Positions 1-5,628 of a stretch of 6,700 nucleotides of DNA are shown in pieces (within the stretch, counting starts at the first letter, position 1; each line of letters opens with the position of its first letter). The position numbers were made by a program, and so were the translations under genes. Below the pieces are notes generated by a model that saw only the letters and a program-made list of their open reading frames with translations, was not told where the DNA came from and made no database searches. The DNA is taken from contig CANGUQ010000208.1 of assembly GCA_947456915.1 (NCBI GenBank), positions 1 through 6,700 on the forward strand. Reading direction: 5' to 3'. This DNA is from Betaproteobacteria bacterium (lineage in GTDB: Bacteria > Pseudomonadota > Gammaproteobacteria > Burkholderiales > CAIKXV01).

Positions 1-1077
1 GGTCCGTCGCAGCCACCGCCGGCGCGTCTGCCGGCGATCAGCGGCGATCGCGACGACTTCCAGCGCGCGCTGCAGGCGCCGGTCAGCGGCTTCCTCGACG
101 CAGCCGCCGGCATCCACTCGCGGCTGCTGCCGTGGGGCGTCAACCTCGCCGTACTGCTGACCGGACTGTCGCTGGTGTGGCTGGGTCTGCGCACCGCGCT
201 CGATCGCGGCGACCCGGGGGCGGTGCTGAGCGAGCTGCTGACGCTGCTGCTCACAGCAGGCGTGCTGTTTGCGCTGCTCGACCGTTGGCCGCTGGTCAGC
301 GCTGCCGTGGTCGACGGCACACGCGATGTGGCGCGCCAGGTGTCGGGCAACGCGCACGATGGCGCGGCGGCGATCCAGGGCGTGCAGCGCATGGTCGATG
401 CCGGCTTTGCGCTGTGGGAACACGCCGATGCCGGCATCACCGGCTGGCTCGATCCGGCAGCGATGCTGGGCACGCTGCTGTTCAAGCTGCTGATCCTCGG
501 TCTGATGCTTGCCTGCAGCTTCGTCTATCTGGGCATGTACCTGCTGTCGATGTCGCTGCTGGCGATTGCCTTCGCGCTCGGGCCGGTATTCGTGCCCTGG
601 CTGCTGTGGCGACCGGCGAGCTTCCTGTTCGACGGCTGGCTGCGCTTCACGCTCACGGCCGCGCTGTATCAGGTCGTCGGCATCGTGATCGTCACGCTGC
701 TGTCGCGGATGCACGAGCCGATGCTCTCCAGCGTCGACACGGCGATCGGTTCCGCCTCGGCGACGTTCAACTTCTACTACTTCGCGGCGGCGTTCCTGAT
801 GGCTGGCGTATCCGCGCTGCTGATGCTGCAGATCCCGGCGATCGCCGGCGGGCTCGTTTCCGGGGCGGTGTCGATTCGTGCGCAGTCCGCCGGCCTGCTG
901 GCCAGCGTTCCGGCGCGCACGGGTGCGGCGGCAGTCAGCGGCGCAGTGCGATCTATCGGGCGTGGCGCAGCAGTGGCGGTCGCATCGGCGGTGCGGGAGA
1001 TGCAGCGAGCGCGCACGGCGCCTGCCGGCACGGCCGGACCCGCCACCGCAGCGCCGGGCGCACCGTCCCGCCCGTGA
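1..1077 (+). CDS. VirB6/TrbL-family type IV secretion inner-membrane protein (5'-truncated)
   Basis: The frame is open from the first base to TGA at 1075-1077, giving 358 residues with no start in view, so the N-terminus lies left of the window. I see about six hydrophobic segments, at roughly residues 46-64, 76-94, 158-176, 179-200, 217-234 and 258-277. A long hydrophilic, probably periplasmic loop lies near 100-150, and the Ala/Arg/Pro-rich tail after about 290 is probably cytoplasmic. The stretch AFALGPVFVPWLLW at 190-203, followed by FDGWL, resembles the conserved core of TrbL/VirB6 proteins. So does MLQIPAIAGGLVSG at 275-288, in the last helix. VirB6/TrbL proteins form part of the inner-membrane platform of type IV secretion or conjugation channels. 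No other secretion gene is visible, and any partners would lie upstream. The family call is good; whether the system is conjugative or effector-secreting cannot be told. Confidence 0.82.
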   Translation, partial: GPSQPPPARLPAISGDRDDFQRALQAPVSGFLDAAAGIHSRLLPWGVNLAVLLTGLSLVWLGLRTALDRGDPGAVLSELLTLLLTAGVLFALLDRWPLVSAAVVDGTRDVARQVSGNAHDGAAAIQGVQRMVDAGFALWEHADAGITGWLDPAAMLGTLLFKLLILGLMLACSFVYLGMYLLSMSLLAIAFALGPVFVPWLLWRPASFLFDGWLRFTLTAALYQVVGIVIVTLLSRMHEPMLSSVDTAIGSASATFNFYYFAAAFLMAGVSALLMLQIPAIAGGLVSGAVSIRAQSAGLLASVPARTGAAAVSGAVRSIGRGAAVAVASAVREMQRARTAPAGTAGPATAAPGAPSRP

Positions 1078-1179
1078 TCGCGTGGACTGCGCGCGGTCTT
1101 GCCCCGCGTGGGCGATGCATGCAGGCCCGCCACTGCGGCTACGGTCCTCGCGAGTGCGTGCGATCGCGCGGACCGGAGG

Positions 1180-1209
1180 TTGAACCCGGAGGGCGAGCGC
1201 GCATACACT
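1180..1209 (+). promoter_or_regulatory. Candidate sigma70-type promoter for the ygiB-ygiC-yjfL-like cluster
   Basis: TTGAAC at 1180-1185 (four of six to TTGACA) lies 18 bp upstream of TACACT at 1204-1209 (four of six to TATAAT). Transcription would start near 1216, giving a leader of about 24 nt before the ATG at 1240. This is the most A/T-rich patch of the 162-bp gap after the secretion gene. It is a visual match only. I saw no clear terminator for the upstream gene in 1078-1179. Confidence 0.35.
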
Positions 1210-1239
1210 CGCTGCCGCCTGTCTCCCGTCGTGCCTGCC

Positions 1240-1665
1240 ATGGCCAGTTCGTTCAAGCGCTCAGCCTGCGTGCCGCTGCTCCTCGCGGGCAGCCTGCAGC
1301 TTGCCGCCTGCGATCAGCGCCCGACGCTGCTGCGCGACCTGTACGGCAGCGAGAACGATTGCCGCAACGACTGGGGCGGCAGCGAGGCGCGCTGCGAGCA
1401 GGCACCCGCGCCGGGCGGCGGATCGGCGTGGTATGGCCCGCAGTATCTGTTCGGCGAGCGGCAGGCGCGCACCGGCGGACGCGACAGCCGCTTTGCAGTG
1501 CAGGACGTCCATCGGGGTGACATCGTGTACGGCCGCTCCGGGCCAAGGGTGAACAGCGACGGAAATGCGAGCAGCGGTACCCACGGGGCATCGTCTGTCG
1601 CCGGCGACACCGAGCGTCGCGGCTTCGGGTCGACCGGCCGCTCGTTCAGTTCTTCGGGGGGCTGA
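1240..1665 (+). CDS. ygiB: YgiB/YjfM-like (DUF1190) lipoprotein, short form
   Basis: This is a 141-residue lipoprotein with a basic N-terminus, a short hydrophobic core and the lipobox LAAC, so Cys24 would be lipidated. The frame is open further upstream, but the ATG at 1240 places a normal signal peptide directly before the lipobox. GTG at 1231 is an alternative, and neither start has an obvious Shine-Dalgarno sequence. Family marks, compared from memory with E. coli YgiB, are LYGSENDC...RCEQAPAP (Cys41 and Cys52, perhaps a disulfide), an aromatic WYGPQYLFGE patch at 64-73, and a low-complexity Ser/Gly tail with RRGFGS at 126-131. It is much shorter than YgiB (about 220 residues) and seems to keep one of its two Cys-rich units. 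The chain ends in Gly-Gly. Asp25 follows the lipid Cys, which in enteric bacteria favours inner-membrane retention. The stop is 2 bp from the ligase start, so the two are probably translationally coupled. Its function is not established. Confidence 0.8.
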   Translation: MASSFKRSACVPLLLAGSLQLAACDQRPTLLRDLYGSENDCRNDWGGSEARCEQAPAPGGGSAWYGPQYLFGERQARTGGRDSRFAVQDVHRGDIVYGRSGPRVNSDGNASSGTHGASSVAGDTERRGFGSTGRSFSSSGG

Positions 1666-1667
1666 GG

Positions 1668-2786
1668 ATGCGCCGCGAGGCGAGCGTGCCCCGGCCTGAC
1701 TGGCAGGCGAAGTGCGAGGCGGTGGGCTTCGGCTTCCACAGCGCCGACGGCGGCTACTGGGACGAGTCGGTCTGCTACGTGTTCGACGCCGGGCAGATCG
1801 ACCGGCTGGAGGCGGTCACCGAGGAACTGCACCAGTGCTGTCTGCAGGCGGTCGACGCGGTCGTGCAGCGTCAGGCATTCGAGCGGTTCCGCATGCCGCG
1901 CCTCGCGCAGCGCCTGGTCACGCAGTCCTGGCAGCGCCGCGAGCCGAGCCTGTACGGACGCTTCGACTTTTCGTGGGACGGGAGGGGCGAGCCGAGGCTG
2001 CTCGAGTACAACGCCGACACGCCCACCTCGCTGCTGGAAGCCGCGGTCGTTCAGTGGTACTGGCTGCAGGACGTACGGGCACACAGCGACCAGTTCAACT
2101 CGCTGCACGAGAAGCTGGTCGAGCGCTGGCGTGCACTGGCACTGCCGGGCGAGGTGGTGCTGGCCGCGATGTGGGACAACCGCGAGGATCGCGACACGCT
2201 GTGCTACCTGCTCGACACCGCGCTGCAGGCCGGACTGCGGGCGCAGGTCTGCGACATGGAAGAAATCGGCTGGGGTCGTGCGAACGGGCGCTTCGTCGAC
2301 ATGAACGAGCGGCCGATCGATGCGCTGTTCAAGCTCTACCCGTGGGAATGGATGATGCGCGAAGCGTTCGGCGAACACGTGGCTGCCGGGCGCACGCGCT
2401 TCATCGAGCCGCCGTGGAAGATGCTGCTGTCGAACAAGGCGATCCTGACGCTGCTGTGGGAGATGTTCCCCGACCACCCGAACCTGCTGCCGGCCACCTG
2501 CGAGCCCGGGCAGTGGGCGGCAAGCCACGTGAAGAAGCCGCTGTACTCGCGTGAAGGTGCGAACGTGTCGATCCGCTCGCAGGCAGGCAACTTCGACGAG
2601 GGCGGCGCCTATGGCGCCGAGGGCTACATCTGGCAGGCCTACTGCCCGCTGCCGTGTTTCGACGGGCGCTACCCCGTGATCGGCTCGTGGATCGTCGGCG
2701 ATCGGGCCGCGGGCATCGGTATCCGCGAGGACGACTCGCCGATTACCCGCAACAGCAGCCGGTTCGTTCCGCACTGCTTCGACTGA
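1668..2786 (+). CDS. ygiC: ATP-grasp ligase of the glutathionylspermidine-synthase family (YgiC/YjfC type)
   Basis: The 372 residues match the stand-alone synthetase domain of the glutathionylspermidine-synthase family (E. coli YgiC is of similar length) and lack the N-terminal amidase domain of bifunctional Gss. Visible signatures: LYGRFDFSWDG at 95-105; LLEYNADTPTSLLEA at 111-125; KLYPWEWMMREAF at 222-234; FIEPPWKMLLSNKA at 245-258; VKKPLYSREGANV at 288-300; and GIREDDSPITRNSSRFVPHCF at 351-371. By analogy with E. coli Gss, Arg98 would contact the peptide or phosphate, and Asp100, Glu113 and Asn115 would bind magnesium. The spacing differs by one residue, in a loop. Lys251/Lys257 and Lys289/Lys290 are candidate ATP-binding lysines. 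All expected residues are present, so it is probably an active ATP-dependent carboxylate-amine ligase. The true substrates of YgiC/YjfC-type enzymes are uncertain, and glutathione plus spermidine should not be assumed. The ATG at 1668 follows the lipoprotein stop by 2 bp; GTG at 1686 is a less likely start. Confidence 0.93.
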   Translation: MRREASVPRPDWQAKCEAVGFGFHSADGGYWDESVCYVFDAGQIDRLEAVTEELHQCCLQAVDAVVQRQAFERFRMPRLAQRLVTQSWQRREPSLYGRFDFSWDGRGEPRLLEYNADTPTSLLEAAVVQWYWLQDVRAHSDQFNSLHEKLVERWRALALPGEVVLAAMWDNREDRDTLCYLLDTALQAGLRAQVCDMEEIGWGRANGRFVDMNERPIDALFKLYPWEWMMREAFGEHVAAGRTRFIEPPWKMLLSNKAILTLLWEMFPDHPNLLPATCEPGQWAASHVKKPLYSREGANVSIRSQAGNFDEGGAYGAEGYIWQAYCPLPCFDGRYPVIGSWIVGDRAAGIGIREDDSPITRNSSRFVPHCFD

Positions 2787-2812
2787 CCACGCACGACGTA
2801 CCGGAGAAGACC

Positions 2813-3223
2813 ATGGGAATCCTGCTCGAATCGATCCGCGGTGTGCCGGCATTCATCACCTACTTCGGCAGCGCGACCGTGCTGGTGCTCCTGTTCCTCG
2901 CGATCTACGTGCGCATCACGCCGTATCGCGAACTGGCGCTGATCCGCGACGGCAATGTCGCCGCCGCGTGCAGTCTGTCCGGTGCGCTGCTCGGCTTCGT
3001 GATTCCGCTGTCGAAAGCGATCGCGCAGAGCGTCAGCCTGCCCGACATGCTGCTGTGGGGCGCGGTAGCGCTGATCGTGCAGTTGCTCGTCTACATCGCA
3101 GTGCGGTCGACGGTGCCCGAGGTCGTCACCGGGATCCCGCTGGGCAAGGGCGCGCACGGGCTGTTCCTGGGCATCGTGGCACTGGCCGCCGGGGTGATCA
3201 ACGCGGCGTGCATGACGTACTGA
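2813..3223 (+). CDS. yjfL: DUF350 (YjfL-type) four-helix inner-membrane protein
   Basis: This is a 136-residue membrane protein with four predicted helices, at about 13-33, 48-70, 78-98 and 112-133. That is the layout and size of E. coli YjfL. The two halves look related: each second helix is glycine/alanine-rich (SGALLGFVIPLSKA at 55-68 and GLFLGIVALAAGVINAACMTY near the end), as expected of the DUF350 family. The ATG at 2813 is preceded by GGAGAAG (2803-2809), a good ribosome-binding site. The 26-bp gap from the ligase stop points to one transcript. DUF350 genes often neighbour glutathionylspermidine-synthase-like ligases and YgiB/YjfM lipoproteins, as in E. coli yjfL-yjfM-yjfC. The PspA-like yjfJ and the yjfK of that locus are absent here. 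The molecular role is unknown; a membrane partner or anchor for the ligase/lipoprotein pair is an inference. Confidence 0.88.
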   Translation: MGILLESIRGVPAFITYFGSATVLVLLFLAIYVRITPYRELALIRDGNVAAACSLSGALLGFVIPLSKAIAQSVSLPDMLLWGAVALIVQLLVYIAVRSTVPEVVTGIPLGKGAHGLFLGIVALAAGVINAACMTY

Positions 3224-3289
3224 GCCGTGCGGCGACGGGTCGCGTGACCGTGCATTCGCCAGCATCACTGATCGCGGAACCCGCACATC

Positions 3290-4153
3290 GTGAGTGAAGG
3301 CATGCGGCAGGGCGCCGGTTCGCCCGAGACTGCCGGCCCCCCGGGCGCGCTCCCGGTCGACCCGGTGCAGGAAGAAGCCCTCGGCGAAGGGGCGCTCGAA
3401 AGGTACGTCCGCTCGGCGGCGCGGCACACGGTGTTCTTCGCCCTGCTCTACCCGCTGATCGGCACGATCGCGGTGACATCGGGAAACACCACGTTCGTCA
3501 TCTTCGGCGCCGCGCTGATCGTCCTGCCGCTCGCGATGCTGCGGGCGATGAGGCACTACCGCAGCCAGCCGCGACAGTTCCGCCGGTTGCAGTACTGGTT
3601 GCTCGCGTCGAAGCTGGCGGCGGTGGTGTTCACGTGGATGATCGCGGCGGGAATCGCGTTGCCGCAGTCAGAGAGCGTGCTCTGGTTGCGCAATCACCTG
3701 CCCCTGACGGTCGGACTGATGCTCTCGGCGGTCGTCATCGGCGCCACTGTCATCCCGATCCTCTTTCCGAGGCTGATCGCTGCTCCGGCGCCGGCCTCGG
3801 TCAGCGCGCCGCTGGCCATCAGCCAGGGGGAAGTCCTGCTCTGGCTGCGTGATCAGTACATGTACACGCACGCATGGGGCATGACGGTGCTGCTGCTGAT
3901 CAACCTCCAGTTGTGGTTCGTCCTGTGGATGGCGAGCGGCTTGTTCGTGTTTTCCGGCGAGGCATGGTTCTGGGTGATGCTCTGGTACCTGTGCCTGGGT
4001 GTGTACGCGGCATGGCTGGGCGTGATCGCGCGTGCCCATCTGCACGGCTTGCGCAGCGTGCCGCCGGCGGCCCGGATCGATACCGCGCAGCCTGCGGCCG
4101 CGACGGCGAAGCTCGGCAGTCCCTCGCGCCGCTTCGCTGCGCGCCGGCGCTGA
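3290..4153 (+). CDS. Six-helix membrane protein of unknown function
   Basis: I do not recognise this 287-residue protein. It has a hydrophilic, acidic and Pro-rich N-terminal arm (1-40), then about six helices near 47-64, 67-87, 102-124, 137-160, 196-222 and 226-247. A basic loop after the second helix (RHYRSQPRQFRR, 88-99) and a basic C-terminal tail suggest cytoplasmic ends by the positive-inside rule. A 35-residue amphipathic loop (161-195) separates four N-terminal helices from an aromatic-rich pair with many Trp residues (QLWFVLWM, WFWVMLWY). I saw no enzyme motif. The start is the GTG at 3290; the in-frame ATG at 3302 is equally possible, and neither has a strong ribosome-binding site. 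The gene lies 66 bp after the DUF350 gene on the same strand, so cotranscription is plausible. It ends 27 bp from the convergent acetyltransferase stop. The reading frame is sound; the function is open. Confidence 0.8.
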   Translation: MSEGMRQGAGSPETAGPPGALPVDPVQEEALGEGALERYVRSAARHTVFFALLYPLIGTIAVTSGNTTFVIFGAALIVLPLAMLRAMRHYRSQPRQFRRLQYWLLASKLAAVVFTWMIAAGIALPQSESVLWLRNHLPLTVGLMLSAVVIGATVIPILFPRLIAAPAPASVSAPLAISQGEVLLWLRDQYMYTHAWGMTVLLLINLQLWFVLWMASGLFVFSGEAWFWVMLWYLCLGVYAAWLGVIARAHLHGLRSVPPAARIDTAQPAAATAKLGSPSRRFAARRR

Positions 4154-4180
4154 AGCGCACGCCGGATATCGAGGCCGCGG

Positions 4181-4759
4181 TCAGTCGCCGGCCACTGCCC
4201 GCCGCATCACCACGCTGCGCGCTTCGAATCCGGCCTTGCGCCAGACCTCGACCGCGCGCGCGTCACGCGCCACTGCGGCCAGTTCCAGCGCGCGTATGCC
4301 TCGAGCGCGTGCGTGCTGCTCGGCCGCCGCGAGCAGCCGGCGGGCGAGTGCCCGGCCGCGATAGGCCTCGTCGACATCGACATCGACGAGGTACAGCACC
4401 GGTGCGTACTCGAACGTATCGGCGAACAGCGGGTCGTGCGCCAGCACCTTTGCCGTGAGATAGCCGGCAAGGCGAGCCCCGGCAGACGGTGCCCGCAAGC
4501 CGGGCAGAGCGGCCGTATCCCGGGGCGTGGTCGCATCACCGCCCGCGGCGGGTGCGTGCGCGAGTGCAATCCACGCAAGGAGTTCGCCGCTGCCGATCGC
4601 CTGCGCCCAGCGCTGTGCTGTCTGCGCCGGCGTCAGTGCCGGCGTGAAGCTCGCGTCGACCTCGTCGCGGGTCTGTGCGAGATGCGCGTGCCACAGCGCG
4701 GCCATCGCTGGCGCGTGCACGGGGCTCGCGCGCTCGATGGTGATCTCATCCGCGCCCAC
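4181..4759 (-). CDS. GNAT-family N-acetyltransferase
   Basis: From the GTG at 4759 this is a 192-residue GNAT domain. It begins with a beta strand (DEITIERAS) and helix alpha1 (APAMAALWHAHL). The central strands are AGYLTAKVLAHDP and PVLYLVDVDVDEAYRGRALARRLLAAAEQHARARG (about 120-154). The acetyl-CoA pyrophosphate loop RGRALA (134-139) replaces the usual second glycine with alanine. Motif B is ALELAAVARDARAVEVWRKAGFEA (about 157-180), in which WRKAGF is the common C-terminal signature. The frame extends to an ATG at 4807, which has AAGGG upstream but would overlap the preceding gene by 37 bp and add 16 residues outside the fold. GTG 4759 lies 11 bp after that gene's stop (4771), so I prefer it. 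An Ala/Gly/Pro-rich insert of about 25 residues (68-95) separates two core strands. The acetyl acceptor cannot be told from sequence. Confidence 0.8.
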   Translation of the reverse strand: MGADEITIERASPVHAPAMAALWHAHLAQTRDEVDASFTPALTPAQTAQRWAQAIGSGELLAWIALAHAPAAGGDATTPRDTAALPGLRAPSAGARLAGYLTAKVLAHDPLFADTFEYAPVLYLVDVDVDEAYRGRALARRLLAAAEQHARARGIRALELAAVARDARAVEVWRKAGFEARSVVMRRAVAGD

Positions 4760-4770
4760 CCCCGGTGCGG

Positions 4771-5514
4771 TCAACCGCCACCGACCGTGAACGACACCAT
4801 GCGCCACGGTCCGCTGCCCTTGCCGCGGCTGAAGCAGGCGCGCGCCTCGAGCGGGCTTCTGATGTGTTCGTCCGCCACGAATCCGACGCCTTTCTTCAGC
4901 ACCACGCGCACCCAGCGCTGGGCCGACTTCGGCGCCTCGTCCTCGAGGTCCCAGTCATCCACGCCGACGATCTGGAACGACAGCGTGTCGATGATCGTGG
5001 CAAGCGGTGAAGGCCTGGCGAACACGGGGGCATTGTCGACGATGATCGCCGCGTAGTTGACTGGATCGATCGCCGGGGGCCAGCGTACCGCGACATAGGG
5101 CAGGCAGAGCAGCCGCTCGCCCGCGGCCGACTCGACCGGGGCCGCGCCGAAGCGCAACAGCGATCGCAGCTCGCCCCAGATCTTCGAGTCCTTCGCACGC
5201 GCGGGCTCCAGCTCCCACGTCTCGACGAACGCCTTCACGCCGTCGGGGGTTTCGAAGCTGTTGCGGATCTTCGGGTCGAGGATCGACAGCAGGAACTTCA
5301 CATCGTGCCGCTCGATCGCCGCGGCCAGACGCTTGTGAAATGCGACCCAGGAGGCATCGGCGGCGCCGGCGTCAACCGGTGCCAGCCGCTCCTCCTGCGC
5401 CGCTACTGCCCCCGAGACGAGCAGCGCGAGCCCGATGGCCATCCCCCGCAGCGCGGCCCGCAGTCCCCGCAGCGCCCCGACAGCCGCAACCAGGGCATGA
5501 ATCGTGTCGAACAT
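4771..5514 (-). CDS. Exported protein with SH3-like C-terminal domain, function unknown
   Basis: From the ATG at 5514 this is a 247-residue protein. The N-terminus carries Arg residues and then the hydrophobic run MAIGLALLVSGAVAAQ (25-40), a likely signal peptide cut after VAA, so the protein is probably periplasmic. Residues 53-125 look helical (WVAFHKRLAAAIERHDVKF, then VKAFVETWELEP). Residues 153-220 read as a bacterial SH3-like fold: NYAAIIVDNAPVFARPSP, then IIDTLSFQIVGVDDWD, then RWVRVVLKKGVGFVADEHI. Such domains usually bind cell-wall peptides or other proteins, but no ligand can be assigned. The frame is also open from ATG 5625, only 3 bp after the crotonase stop and with AAGGG upstream. 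That longer form would translate the palindrome at 5527-5547 and put 37 Cys/Pro-rich residues before the signal, so I reject it. ATG 5442, starting right at the hydrophobic run, is another possibility. The gene is followed closely by the acetyltransferase gene. Confidence 0.75.
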   Translation of the reverse strand: MFDTIHALVAAVGALRGLRAALRGMAIGLALLVSGAVAAQEERLAPVDAGAADASWVAFHKRLAAAIERHDVKFLLSILDPKIRNSFETPDGVKAFVETWELEPARAKDSKIWGELRSLLRFGAAPVESAAGERLLCLPYVAVRWPPAIDPVNYAAIIVDNAPVFARPSPLATIIDTLSFQIVGVDDWDLEDEAPKSAQRWVRVVLKKGVGFVADEHIRSPLEARACFSRGKGSGPWRMVSFTVGGG

Positions 5515-5526
5515 CCGGCACGCTGA

Positions 5527-5547
5527 AAAAGGGGCCAGGCCCCTTTT
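5527..5547 (-). terminator. Perfect 21-bp palindrome, likely intrinsic terminator of the crotonase gene
   Basis: The arms 5527-5536 and 5538-5547 are perfect inverted repeats of AAAAGGGGCC around one central base. As - strand RNA this folds to a stem of about 9 bp (A-U pairs below GGGGC/GCCCC) with a 3-nt loop, followed by five U residues. It lies 81 nt past the crotonase stop at 5629 and 12 bp upstream of the next start at 5514. The four T residues on the + side mean it could also act the other way. It may instead be a copy of a dispersed palindromic repeat, which the window cannot show. Confidence 0.55.
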
Positions 5548-5560
5548 GCACGTTTTGCAC
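5544..5560. repeat. Short direct repeat TTTTGCAC x2 beside the palindrome
   Basis: TTTTGCAC occurs at 5544-5551 and again at 5553-5560, separated by one G (9-bp period). The first copy overlaps the right arm of the palindrome. A looser third match, CCTGCAAT, follows at 5563-5570. It may be an operator half-site pair or part of a larger repeat unit with the palindrome. Confidence 0.4.
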
Positions 5561-5628
5561 ATCCTGCAATCCGGGGCTGCGCACAGGGGGCGGGCGGTGC
5601 GGGGCGGCAAGGCAGGCGGGGCCATCGT

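Noticed and set aside
1099..1239. 47-residue upstream extension of the lipoprotein frame
   Set aside because: It would bury the signal peptide and lipobox in the middle of the protein and run through the candidate promoter.
132..1520. 462-codon + strand frame overlapping the secretion gene
   Set aside because: Out of frame with the membrane protein and the lipoprotein, and rich in Arg/Ala/Gly without any fold. The overlapped frames carry hydrophobic helices and a lipobox.
1314..2852. Long open frame of 512 codons on the - strand
   Set aside because: It is the antisense shadow of the ligase and lipoprotein genes, produced by high GC content. Its translation is Arg/Val/Pro-rich with no recognisable domain, while the + strand frame has clear ATP-grasp motifs.
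2669..3556. 295-codon - strand frame opposite the DUF350 gene
   Set aside because: Charged, His/Arg/Gln-rich antisense translation with no domain. The + strand encodes a canonical four-helix protein.
4146..4166. Possible small hairpin (GCGC-TGAA-GCGC) at the convergent gene junction
   Set aside because: The stem is only 4-5 bp and no T-run follows, so it is not a credible terminator; it overlaps the stop codon of the six-helix protein.
4367..4390. Inverted repeat CTCGTCGA / TCGACGAG with an 8-bp loop
   Set aside because: It lies inside the acetyltransferase coding sequence and arises from the repeated Val-Asp codons of VDVDVDE; no independent role is needed.
4313..5056. 247-codon + strand frame opposite the GNAT and SH3-like genes
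   Set aside because: It spans two convincing - strand genes and shows no coherent domain.
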